Below, piece after piece: positions 52,701 to 62,100 of a stretch of 64,000 nucleotides of DNA (positions within the stretch are counted from its first letter, which is position 1; the number at the start of each line of letters is the position of its first letter). Under the pieces are notes generated by a model. That model made no database searches. It saw only the letters and a program-made list of their open reading frames with translations, and was not told the DNA's origin. A program made the translations under genes and the position numbers. This DNA is from a virus. The stretch is from IMG/VR virus record IMGVR_UViG_3300042862_000163, positions 1 to 64,000 of that record; one strand, given 5' to 3'.

Positions 52701-55700
52701 ACTGTACAACAAGCCAATAACTTTGTACAAGATATATTAGCTAGAGCTTCTGGTATATTATTTAGAGATGGAGAAAAAGGATTATTATTTAATCCTCAAG
52801 GAATTACTGGTACAGAAATGTTTAATAAAGTTGAAGAAATGTATATTAAAGAAGGTAGAAGACAATTACTTTCTGATAATGCATGGGAACAACTTAAAGA
52901 AAGAGTTAAAGATAAATTAAGAATACAAGGAATCAACTTTAACGAGGAAGAAGTTCATAATATAAACAATGATGAAACAAATAAAAATGATTATGTTTCT
53001 GATCCATTCACTGTAGAAGGTAAAAAGAGTGCTACACCAGCTGTTAAGTTTTTATTATCTACACAAATTGAAAGAGAATCTACTAATCAAGAAAGTGCTA
53101 TTACATTAAATACACCACCTCCTAGTTATTCTGAAATGAAGGTAAAAGGATTTCCTATTAAAGGATATAAACTTATGGACTATAGTAGAACATTTGCTAC
53201 ATTATTAGATAAACTTTCTAATTCATCAAGTGTTTCTAAATTTACAGATAAGTTATTTAACCTAGCCCAGGATGATGCTAACTATGTAGGTGTGTTTCAA
53301 AAAATTGGTGGTAAAGATAAAGTGATTCCATTCAGTGAGTTTAAAGCTAATGACTGGAGATTGTTTATTGATTTCATGCAAACATTTGCTAGACAGAAAC
53401 CAGATGCATTAATTCAATACAAATCTATTGACAGTGTTCACACTGGTGCAGCTAATCTATTTACTGCTAATAAACAAACACAACAGTATTGGATGGAGAA
53501 TATAAAAACTTTAGCCAAAGGAACAGGAACTATTGTTAATTTTAATAACAAGACTTACACAATAGATCAAGAAGCTCTTCAATCAATGCCTTTAAGAAAA
53601 TCTAAAGACATGGTTGCATTCTTAAATGCTATCGGTATAGAGTTTGATCTTGATACATATAATAAATTAAAGTCTTATCAGAAAACAGGTAAAAATGGCT
53701 TTAATGAACAAGTACAAAGTATATATGCATTCTTTGGTAGTAATAATAATTTGATGAGCATATCAGGTAAGACACTTGATATCGATGGACCATTAAGTAG
53801 ATTAGCTGAATTATATAATACAGTTAACAATCCTTCACAAGAAAGTACATACTTTGGTGTGGAGAATCAACGTATTGGTGCATTTTCAGAAAATAATGCT
53901 CCATCTATATTTGAAAATGAATTTAATGAAGCAGATACATTAACTGAATTAAAACAAACAAGAACTGAACTTAATGATATATTCTCTGCAGGTAGTCAAG
54001 TATTGAAAGAGGGTGGTTTGTTTTATGATAAAGATGGTAAACAAATAAAAGAATTCAAATTATCTTATATACAAGGAGAAGATAATCAAGATACTGATAA
54101 AGGAACTTCTACATCTAAATTAAAAATTGGAGATAGATATACATTAGAGATTAATCAAAATCTTAATGGTAAATATTATATATTGATGCCTGCTGATGGA
54201 TCTACAGAATGGATGATGAACATAGGTAACAATGTTTCATTTGATTCTATAGCAGCTGGATCATATACAGACATCAATGCTATATTCAAGGGATACTTGA
54301 TGGATGACATTAATTTAGCTTTAGATTATAAAACTAGAGAAAAACTATTAAATGTTGGTGATAAAGCAAAAGAGTTACGTTTCTTCAAAGATATATTAGC
54401 TGATGAGCAATTAGAAGCAATCAATAAAATGATTGAGGATAATGAATCATTAGATGATATTAAAAAATACATAGATACAAACATAGGTGCTATTAATAAT
54501 TCTGTAAAAGAATTTATTGATGGTATGAATGTAGGAACAAAGAATGTATTAGTAGAAAACAAGAAAATTGTAGTAGGAGAAAAAACATCTAAGTATTTAG
54601 ATTTAGATGGTAACTTTGCTAAAGCTAATTCATTAAATAAAAATGCATTAACAGAAAAATCTGTTAATGATATAATTAATTTTGCTAATGTAAATTATAT
54701 TATTGCTAATATAGAATATCATAAGATTTTATTTGGTGATCCTTATCAATTTGCTGTTAAGAAAGATGGGTCTTTAGATCAAACTAAACGTATCAAATCT
54801 TGGTTATCTCCTAGAAGAACTACATTTGATTCTGCTGAGTTTAATACATTCTTAAATAACAATGCAAATGAAACTGATGGTATTAAAGTAGATGAATATG
54901 TATATGATGCTAAAACTAATACATGGACTGGAGACTTAGGTGGTCACAAATTTAAATCTCATACTAATACTATAACTATTAAAGATGTTACTACAGCAGG
55001 TAGCTTAGCTAATATCAATAAATTGTTTGGTGATAATAATGAAGCAGATGCTGTATCATGGTTGATGGATACTACTCACAGAGAAGTTAAACTTAAAAAT
55101 AAACAATGGGATTTAGAAGGACCAGAAGAAAAATTCTTTCAATGGCAAATGGCTTTTACAAGAACAAATCTTCCTGGATATAAGTATTCAAACTCTGCAT
55201 TAGAAGCTCATGATAAAGCTTTGATGGAAACTGAAATGCCTAAACATAAACTTGAAATATTAAAACCAATTGTTACAGGTAATAAGTTTAATAAAAATAA
55301 TTTTGATCAAGTGTTAGATAAGTTCTCTCAAGTACCTGTCTACTACAGTATGGTAAAAGGAACTAACCTTGAGAAACTTTATATACAAATGATGAAACAA
55401 CAAATAGGATATGCTATTGTTGAATCAGGTAGAAAGGTGGGTACACAAGAAAAACATAGTCTTTATAATGGAGATGGTTCATTTAATACTGAAGCTTTTT
55501 CTGAAGAATCAATTGTACAAGTTCCATGGAAAGCTTATGGTATACAAGTAGAAACTGCTAGTAGTGATAATAAAACACAAACTAGAGGATCTCAGCTTAC
55601 TAAGTTAGCTAGTATGGATATATTTGATAATGGAGAAGCATCTAGTGTTGAAGCTGAAAAAGAATACAATAGAAATAAAGACATTCTTGATTTAATGCAT

Positions 55701-58700
55701 TCTAATGGTTACAAAGAACTTCTTATTGATTTAGGTATAGAAGATCTTGGTACTGAGTTTGTAATGAAAGATGGTACATCTATATCAGAAACATTAATGA
55801 GAGAAATGTTAAGAAGAGAAGTATCAGATAATTCAAAAGATACTCTTGAACTTAATGAAGAAAATCAATTCATTATCCCATTTGAAGCATCCCCTTCTTA
55901 TACACAGATTAGAAGTATTCTTTATTCTATGATAGATAAAGCTATTGGTTCTCCTAAAATGACTGGAGGAGCGCATGTACAAATGCCTGCAACAATGCTT
56001 GAATCTGCTACTAAAGGTAGAAGTATTGTTATGAAGAATGAGAAAGGAATTTGGGAGAAGATAACAAAAGAGAAGTATGCTACATTAAATGCTGCACAAA
56101 AAGCTAATGTTATGCTTACAGATGATACATTGAAATTTTACACAAGAACTGAAAAATGGTGTGAAGTTTATATGCCTCATTGGTTTAAAGATAAGTTCAA
56201 AGGTAAATTTAAAAATGATAGAGAATTATTAAACTATCTTAATGGTACAACAGAAGGAAAAGCTATTCTTTCTGGTATTGGATTTAGAATTCCTACACAA
56301 GCACTATCTTCTGTTGAGGTGTTTAGAGTGAAAGGGTTTCTTCCACAATACATGGGAGCAACAGTTGTTGTACCATCAGAAATTACTACTAAAGCAGGAT
56401 CAGATTTTGATATTGATAAATTGAACATGTATCTTAAATCTGTATATGTAGATAGTAAAGGTGACATCAAGTTAGTTAAGTATTTAGATTCTGAAGAAGC
56501 TACAAAAGAATTTTTTAGTAGAATATATGATGAAACTATTTTAAAAGATATACAAAAGATCAAAGACTCTGATGCATTTAGAGAAGAGTTGTATAACTTT
56601 CTTGATCCTACAAGAGTTGTTTCAGAAGTAGGAGCTATAAGACAACAAGTTTTTTATGATCAAAATGAAGCAATCATTAATGAGATTATATCACAAGCAG
56701 ATGCTGCTGATAAAGATCCTGTAGATTACATCAATAATCAGATTCAAATGTTAGCTGGTAAAGAAGCCAAGTTAAATGCTAAATTATTAAATGATACATT
56801 AAGAAATAGATATGTTAAAGAGATGTATAAAAATTCTCTTGAGAATGAATACTATGATTCTCTTGAGAAACTTATAACATTACCAGAAAACTTTGATAGA
56901 CTTATCTCTCCTATTGATGATGCAGGATTAAAAAAATTAGCAGGTGAATTAGATACATTAAGACAAACTGATGAGACTAGTATTCCAAATAGAATTCTTA
57001 ATAGAAACTTTATGACTTCTTTAAGAAACTCGTTTGTAATGGGTAAAAAATGGGTAGGTATTGTAGCTGTTAATATTACAAACCTTTCATTGAAACAAAA
57101 GAGTCAAGTGTACATTGATCCTAAAAGATTTCAACTTGTATCTTTAGATGATCAAGTGTTATTAGGAGATGGAACCATAGCTTTAAAACATAATACAACT
57201 AAAGTTAATGGTGAAGAGTTTGTATCTTTATCAGGAACTACAGTGAAAGATTCTACAGAATTAATATCTAACAGATTATCTGGATACGCAACTGCTGTAG
57301 TGGATGTAGCTAAAGATGACTTTATTACTAGAATTATACAATCAGATCTTGTTATAGGTACATTTATGTTCCTTGAGAATATAGGTGCAGGAAGACAGAC
57401 AGCTTTCTTCTTGAATCAACCTATTATATCTGAGTATTTAAAAATTGTAAATGCTAACAATGCATCTAACTTATTTGATAAAAAGAACATCGAATTAGTT
57501 AAAGATAAGTTTGGATCAAAGGTTACATTTATTAAATCTAGCACAATAAATCTTGATAATTTAGAAAGTAATATTTCTGATTATTATTCTGATGTAAAAT
57601 TTGATGAAACTAGAAATGCAGAACAGTTAAAGATATTCTCTGAATTCCTTAAGTATGCTAAAATGGCTGAATATAATTTCAGTTTTACACAAGCTACTAA
57701 TTATGATACAAGTAGATTTGGATCTGGAGATATGTTTGCTAGAAAAGAATGGCAAACACAAGCAGCTAAGGATGTAAACATAATATCTTCTGTAGAAAAT
57801 ATACTTAATTCTACTTTTATAGGTAAACAATCTAAGTTTATGTCTAAATCAATGCAAGCAATGAGTGCTGTATTTAATCTAGAAAGAGATGACTTGAGAA
57901 TTATTACAGAAAGTATAATGAAGGTTTATGGTAAGAACAAGTATTTAAGTCAAGAGAATTTTAATAAAATTTCTAATAAAGCTAAAATGGCTTTCTTAGA
58001 CTATATTATACAGACTAAGACAGAATTGAGTGATAGAACATATGCATTACTTATCAATCCAAAGTCATGTGTTGCTGTTAAGTTAGAGAGAGCAAAAATA
58101 AGATATCCATTTATTCAAATTCTAAAAGAGTTACAAGTTACTCCATCTGATAGAATAGATGGAGCTAAGAGTATTCAACTTAGAGTTAACGATAAATCTG
58201 CTGAAAGTGAAAACTTAAATCAGGAAATGATGAGAGAGCTTAGAGATTACAATGAAGAAACAAAAGAACTATATAATGATATTGTATCAGTTGCTATCCT
58301 TCAAGGAAGTTATCAATCAGCAATATCTATAAAGAATATTATTCCTATTGAAGATTATTCTGCTATTGTAACTCCTGTTGTAACTTCTATATCTTCAACA
58401 GAATCATTAAAAGCATTCAGTGAAGGATTCTTTGAAAGAAATAATTTTGATGATCAATTGATTATGCCTAGAGTGATTCCTTTCTTTAAAGAGAAAGTAG
58501 AACCAGGTGATGATCCATTTTCAGAATATAGAAGATACACATCTGATTCATTTCCTACATTAGAAGGATTAGGTCTTGATACAATGGACAGACAAGTTAT
58601 GCTTATTACAGATAAGTACAATCAAAAAGCTATGAATAGTAATTATGTAGCTGTAAATAAAGTTACAAAACTTAAAGATGGTACAAGAGTAGATATAACA

Positions 58701-59123
58701 ACAGGTACCACAGTTACTAAAAAAGACTATGCTGTAAGACTTTCTAAAGGAGATTATTCTCTAAATGATGTAATAGGATATAAAAGAGTTTTGCTTTCAT
58801 CAGGAGAGCCATTGAGGATATTTGATTACAATGGAAACTTGCAATCTGTATACAAAATGGTTAATCTTTATGGAGATGGTGCTAAGGCTTCAGAATATTA
58901 CACAACATTTAGACCTTCTGTTATTGAAAATGGTACAATGCCAGTTAAAAGAGAAATAGAGGATAGAGATATTGTTAACTATTATGGTGGTGAAATTGCA
59001 AAAGAAACAGTATCTTTACCAACAGAAGCACCTACACAAATGACTGGACAACCTGAAGGAATATCACAAGAAGAATGGGATGGTTTATCTCAAGAAGAAA
59101 AAAATAAAATAAACGAATGTTAA
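46746..59123 (+). CDS. giant virion RNA-polymerase protein (4125 aa)
   Basis: A 4125-residue protein, probably packaged and injected. Hydrophobic Gly/Ala stretches near residues 108-140, 196-235 and 490-515 could help it cross membranes. A degenerate zincin motif sits at 1856-1860 (YHEVMEAVW). Around residues 3180-3230 lies the polymerase signature: GFRIPTQALSSVEVFRVKGF, then PSEITTKAGSDFDIDKLNMY with DFDID at about 3220-3224. This corresponds to the catalytic NADFDGD loop of cellular RNA polymerases and to the DxDxD loop of the virion RNA polymerase of crAss-like phages. It would transcribe early phage genes before host polymerase is engaged. Cleavage into smaller proteins is possible but not shown. 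Confidence 0.88.
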   Translation: MPDFDKNLQPIIKDSSIPFEHINIGAPKPAAPINVGSNDFSLPTLAKNDDDVFAILDNISRTTDFNEKGAFVTNATLKANQRYKEYNPIIANQEDFAAYGQGSAEKAFNGVVKGANLVGTTIAGGFGMLYGAGKAILPGGKFSDIWDNPIMQGLDKWNNKVDQEYLPNYYTDKEKNAEWYQRDNWMTTNFLFDKLIKNSGFAVGAMVSGNIANGVLGAAGAALGGFAAEGALLAEASQGFKLFTPLLRGTARAFSAAKNVEAAAILEKNLSSIANITSQAAELEVLGIAKSTLKYAGFNDAARRTAIAAYSSAGEASFEALQTSNEYKKSLIQKYTNENGHAPTGIDLENINDLTASVGATSFLGNMALLTVTEFQQLPNLLGSSYKTTKNAANSLLGKVDNVILKDGKYVSDVVAPSTRFGKLYGSAKRVGGYMFDPKEGGQEIGQYALQVGTQHYFEKGKQNRSSSDVLDAILESAQYGFLDEKKGALRSKEGIEGGIIGALTGGVMQTFGANGTIAENKQVKTNTEKFINGLNDAPTFQQAFLQRMESINRGVALQKQYQDAVIQGDKLEALDTQTDMMHNYLTSRINYGKFDMVMDDITELKQMGMSKEGLATLKEQGIGNIEDTVDSFQKRLNNFEQIAKNTNDIIKSTNLRFSGEVLTDEDNNPILSPDGKQLRKYSPYVIDKLVYAASKIADYDVRIPLVNQSLSATGINTFDVLQSIIKNNKPSREATDEVLKQINDMDVLSDVKDGLKTVLSDTIELSLRRKTFMQEYDDIKRKPLNYETKPEFLFGASEELDVKVEQQEKVKGKRKPLITEKELEVNKEYSLKEPLRKEGSTLQLAPKITVLSQTLGGEFEVRLPNGQIKFITPTEFKNYNISDEDNTSDEMETIFDKAIDTVLDREEYLEYNIELKTAGPKNVYDKRAFVNDLDNQKLIDAIEKEFNKQAGELIEKKEKQIAQQKQLIQNKEQIIKQQTELEHDSGSIATSNQIPAEPFKEGKLIDAEALFLSSTTESEGIEDATKSAQHIKNSRVFLNNIAEFPNRSNIRAILLTPKQVAGLNLNGLVQMSYGKESTVSVDSIEDVNSIDNGFVAQVFVEQNKDGLFYVNKEGKIIGKVGEDLGDSLRDVIFQTMRTTSLHYRNGNPRYRSEQEDEARAYAAAWKAYRTKLFNAGATEFPTFEFFVSSGIPIEIKTAEGIKEKNHVGGILIKEELITNQANLIVIPTKKTITNSRGEIQKAANGVPMLQYGDTLQFLNNRSFNNREAEGIYETIRRIANQTVEQSNTGQAISFNRQFTKFLQNVLYWKSKADTASPNQIGIDVNTLSLNLGNKSFPLAEIDNYKKEIIDHLTDTETFNSINTKTLTDLQSAPFEEWYINQEGNFVSSKWANYQTYLLSSTYPSGKARPIGDTPLSTSIAKPTEAIPYSFQQRYSTITQPDDFNVQVIVATAKKEEKKEEAPAPKTFEFKAGPVEYTSQEDADGNFIVEVERNATTKAVAADTNSLDVVINALKAADKFDASIPKGQEETYVTDFMAMQIAASLKAENLKQQEAPVAEEVVQPMAPPEVVAQQDIEKRKTKVISSEVVEKGSRKGQTRTVTQTNSIEEVEGTLVSVTEYEAKVGDTTVTLGGKTMTVKEFKEEFPLDEDYEGIFEGLDDDAKITVRKVKRTPTNSRFDSIVSIMSAEFGKMDVGTKKNDNTYNAELAALEGGEETNIGKEIIAVAPFNKGTITGKIVSVIENKAKKGLYSIILDNGERVSGSFEDNKFTWIKEEETPPSEFPSGDFRRVGLNDKDRMTDADFEIFKEWAAETLPLIPWEDLEHMITISPNEKAWGVFENGVAKFVKGGLRGTEYHEVMEAVWKGLLTSEQRQALLNEFKNKNGFFTDRQTGKKIPFLEATDLQAKERIMDDFSDFRLGKIPARSLGEFVRRLFNKILNFFKTFNNKPSLKQELFEAINAGKFKEKALSPESITSAPEYRTVEDLTVQQANNFVQDILARASGILFRDGEKGLLFNPQGITGTEMFNKVEEMYIKEGRRQLLSDNAWEQLKERVKDKLRIQGINFNEEEVHNINNDETNKNDYVSDPFTVEGKKSATPAVKFLLSTQIERESTNQESAITLNTPPPSYSEMKVKGFPIKGYKLMDYSRTFATLLDKLSNSSSVSKFTDKLFNLAQDDANYVGVFQKIGGKDKVIPFSEFKANDWRLFIDFMQTFARQKPDALIQYKSIDSVHTGAANLFTANKQTQQYWMENIKTLAKGTGTIVNFNNKTYTIDQEALQSMPLRKSKDMVAFLNAIGIEFDLDTYNKLKSYQKTGKNGFNEQVQSIYAFFGSNNNLMSISGKTLDIDGPLSRLAELYNTVNNPSQESTYFGVENQRIGAFSENNAPSIFENEFNEADTLTELKQTRTELNDIFSAGSQVLKEGGLFYDKDGKQIKEFKLSYIQGEDNQDTDKGTSTSKLKIGDRYTLEINQNLNGKYYILMPADGSTEWMMNIGNNVSFDSIAAGSYTDINAIFKGYLMDDINLALDYKTREKLLNVGDKAKELRFFKDILADEQLEAINKMIEDNESLDDIKKYIDTNIGAINNSVKEFIDGMNVGTKNVLVENKKIVVGEKTSKYLDLDGNFAKANSLNKNALTEKSVNDIINFANVNYIIANIEYHKILFGDPYQFAVKKDGSLDQTKRIKSWLSPRRTTFDSAEFNTFLNNNANETDGIKVDEYVYDAKTNTWTGDLGGHKFKSHTNTITIKDVTTAGSLANINKLFGDNNEADAVSWLMDTTHREVKLKNKQWDLEGPEEKFFQWQMAFTRTNLPGYKYSNSALEAHDKALMETEMPKHKLEILKPIVTGNKFNKNNFDQVLDKFSQVPVYYSMVKGTNLEKLYIQMMKQQIGYAIVESGRKVGTQEKHSLYNGDGSFNTEAFSEESIVQVPWKAYGIQVETASSDNKTQTRGSQLTKLASMDIFDNGEASSVEAEKEYNRNKDILDLMHSNGYKELLIDLGIEDLGTEFVMKDGTSISETLMREMLRREVSDNSKDTLELNEENQFIIPFEASPSYTQIRSILYSMIDKAIGSPKMTGGAHVQMPATMLESATKGRSIVMKNEKGIWEKITKEKYATLNAAQKANVMLTDDTLKFYTRTEKWCEVYMPHWFKDKFKGKFKNDRELLNYLNGTTEGKAILSGIGFRIPTQALSSVEVFRVKGFLPQYMGATVVVPSEITTKAGSDFDIDKLNMYLKSVYVDSKGDIKLVKYLDSEEATKEFFSRIYDETILKDIQKIKDSDAFREELYNFLDPTRVVSEVGAIRQQVFYDQNEAIINEIISQADAADKDPVDYINNQIQMLAGKEAKLNAKLLNDTLRNRYVKEMYKNSLENEYYDSLEKLITLPENFDRLISPIDDAGLKKLAGELDTLRQTDETSIPNRILNRNFMTSLRNSFVMGKKWVGIVAVNITNLSLKQKSQVYIDPKRFQLVSLDDQVLLGDGTIALKHNTTKVNGEEFVSLSGTTVKDSTELISNRLSGYATAVVDVAKDDFITRIIQSDLVIGTFMFLENIGAGRQTAFFLNQPIISEYLKIVNANNASNLFDKKNIELVKDKFGSKVTFIKSSTINLDNLESNISDYYSDVKFDETRNAEQLKIFSEFLKYAKMAEYNFSFTQATNYDTSRFGSGDMFARKEWQTQAAKDVNIISSVENILNSTFIGKQSKFMSKSMQAMSAVFNLERDDLRIITESIMKVYGKNKYLSQENFNKISNKAKMAFLDYIIQTKTELSDRTYALLINPKSCVAVKLERAKIRYPFIQILKELQVTPSDRIDGAKSIQLRVNDKSAESENLNQEMMRELRDYNEETKELYNDIVSVAILQGSYQSAISIKNIIPIEDYSAIVTPVVTSISSTESLKAFSEGFFERNNFDDQLIMPRVIPFFKEKVEPGDDPFSEYRRYTSDSFPTLEGLGLDTMDRQVMLITDKYNQKAMNSNYVAVNKVTKLKDGTRVDITTGTTVTKKDYAVRLSKGDYSLNDVIGYKRVLLSSGEPLRIFDYNGNLQSVYKMVNLYGDGAKASEYYTTFRPSVIENGTMPVKREIEDRDIVNYYGGEIAKETVSLPTEAPTQMTGQPEGISQEEWDGLSQEEKNKINEC

Positions 59124-59124
59124 T

Positions 59125-62100
59125 ATGGCACATTGTGTAAATAGAAGTTCTCCAGAATTTATAGCATTAGCTGAACAATCTAATATCAATCCAATAATTC
59201 TTGCTGCAAAGGTTTCTTTGTGGCAGGAAGTTAATGGTTTAGATAATTTTCCTGCATTAGAAAATATAGTAAAATCTACAGAAGAAAAAACTATACCACA
59301 AACTGCATCACCACAAACCCTTGCATTAATAAAAGATTTTATTAAACGTATTGGTGTTGATGCAAAATCAATGCAAAATATTGTAGTGAATGGCGTTAAG
59401 CAAGATGCTAATGGTGTGGCATTGCTTATGCAAAAACTTATTCAAGTAGTAGAGGGTACAGAAGCACAATCTCTTCCTGAAGAAGCTATGCACTTTGCTG
59501 TAGCTATTATTAAACAAACCAACCCTAAGTTGTATAAAAAATTGATGAGTGAAATAAATAACTATCAATTAAAGAATGAAGTGTTTGAAACTTATGGTAG
59601 TGATCCAGGATATCAATTAGATGGTAAACCAGATGTTATTAAACTTAAAGAAGAAGCTATTGCTAAAGTGTTAGTTGAAACTATAATTAACAATAATGAA
59701 AACAACCCTGAAAAACTAGAGCTTATAGCTAAATCACAATCATGGTGGAATGATATTATAGATTATTTTAAAAACTTATTCATGAAAAGTGGATTTGATA
59801 AACTGTCTATGAATATTATTTCAGGAAAGAATATAGGAACAGCTGAAGATATTAGAGAAGAGGAAGGTACATTCTTTTTACAAAAATCTAGACAAGAACA
59901 ATTAGTTAGTAGTATAAAAGAAATATCTGATAGAATAAGTTTAGATACAGTTAAGAATGATGCTGGTGGAGAAGATTCAAAATATTTTATTGATGGTAAA
60001 GAAATCAAATGGAGAGTTAGTAATATAACTAAAACTTGGTATGATATATTACGTAGAGATAAAGCATTGAATGATTCTGAATTTAAAAAAGCAGTTAACA
60101 CATTAAAGGCTGACAAAGGAACTGCTTTACATAAAGATACGGAACATGCTATGTCTATTCTTACTGATGATAGTGGTAAATTAAGAAGTAGAGAAGAGCT
60201 AAATGACATTATAGCTAATGATAATCATGTATCATTTGGAGATCCAAACAATAATGATATGTATCATCTCTTGAGAGATAATCTAAGAGCTCGTATGGAA
60301 TCATTTCCTAAAGATACTATATTCATGTCTGAAGTTACAATATACGATGCTAAAAGAGATTTAGCAGGCACCGTAGATTTTTTAGCTATTACACCTACAG
60401 GAAAGATTAATATATTAGATTGGAAATTTATTGGACTTGATACAGCTAAGTTTAAAGATATTCCTTGGTACAACGTTGCTTCTTGGAATAGACAAATGAA
60501 TCAGTATAAAACTATAATTAAAGATAATTATGGTGTAGAAAATAAAGATTTTGAACAAACAAGAATGATTCCTATCAAAGCTGTTTATTCAGAAGCTAAT
60601 GCAAAAACAGGAGCACTTCCTAATTTATTAAATGTAATAATAGGAGATGTTAATGTTAAAAATATTAAAGAAGATTATTTAATACCTGTTCCAGCTCCTG
60701 GAGAAAAAGTTATTATAGAAAACGATGTTGCAGCAAGTAAAAAAATTAATTTATTATTAGATAAATTGAATGATGTGTATGCAAAACTTTCTGAACAAAA
60801 AGCATTACCATCTGAAAGACTTAATAAATCTGAACAATTAAATGCTTTATATTCTGCAATTAGACAATTGCAAATGAAACAAGACATAGGACCTTTGTTA
60901 TATCAAGCTAAAGTGTTGAATGTGCAGATCCAAGGAATTATAGAAACATACAATACTAAATTCAAAGATGTAGATAGAGAAACTTTAAAAGGTGATGAAG
61001 TAGAAGATTTCACAAAAACAATGTTAGTAGCAGAAGATGCTTTACAACATTATACAACTTTGGATTTAGATTTAGATTTTCTTTTTGAAGGAAAAACTAC
61101 TGATGAAGAAAAAGCTTTAAAAGAAGAATTAAGAGAAACAGCTTATCAATCTAGAAAACTTAAAGAAACATTAGGTGAGTTATTTACAGAATTCACTGTA
61201 GATAATATTGGAGGTACAGAAAAAGGAGAGAAAGTTGTAAAAGATATATTTTCTAAATGGTTAGGAACAACTTCTACTATACAGATTAAAAGTGTTCAAG
61301 ATTTATTCAAAATGGCTAATGCAGCATTTGGACGTGCTGGTATGGATACACAATCAGAAGTTAAGAAATTAACAGAATTAAAAAAATCTTTTCAAGCATG
61401 GGCAAGTAACAAAGGTCTTACATCTAAAAATATGTTTTCTCTTATTAAGAAAAAAGGAGAGAATGAATTAATAGACCAATATCAAAACGAATTTTACAAA
61501 ACATTAACTTCTAAGATAGAAGCAAAAGATTTTGATTGGATAAGAGATAATGTTGATGTAGATGCATATAAAGAATATTTAGAAGAAAAATTAAAGACAG
61601 AATATAAAAGGATAGAAGATAAATCTAGAGTTGGTTCAGAAGAAGAGAATTATAATGCAGTGACTAGAGAACAATTTGAAGCTAAGAACTTATATGACAT
61701 ATCTACACCTAAATCTGTGGGATGGTTGCTATATAATGATATTAAGAATTTCCCAGTTGAAACTTGGGAATCTAAAGAATGGAAAGAATTACATGCTAAA
61801 GATACCAATGGTAATTATATAAATAAACCAGCTTTAGATTTTTATAATTATATTATAGAAAGAAATAATGAATATGCAAAAATAGGATATATACAAGATA
61901 AAACAGCTAGAACATTTCTTCCATGGGTTAGAAAAGGTTTTACAGAAAAACTTATATTTGGTGGAAACATAACAGTAGGAGAACAGTTTTTAAAAAGTAT
62001 ATCAGTTGATCCTGATGAAGTCGGATTTGGTTCTTTTGATCCAATTTCAGGAAAAATAATAAATAAGATTCCTAGATATCTAGTAAGTAAATTTGAAGAA

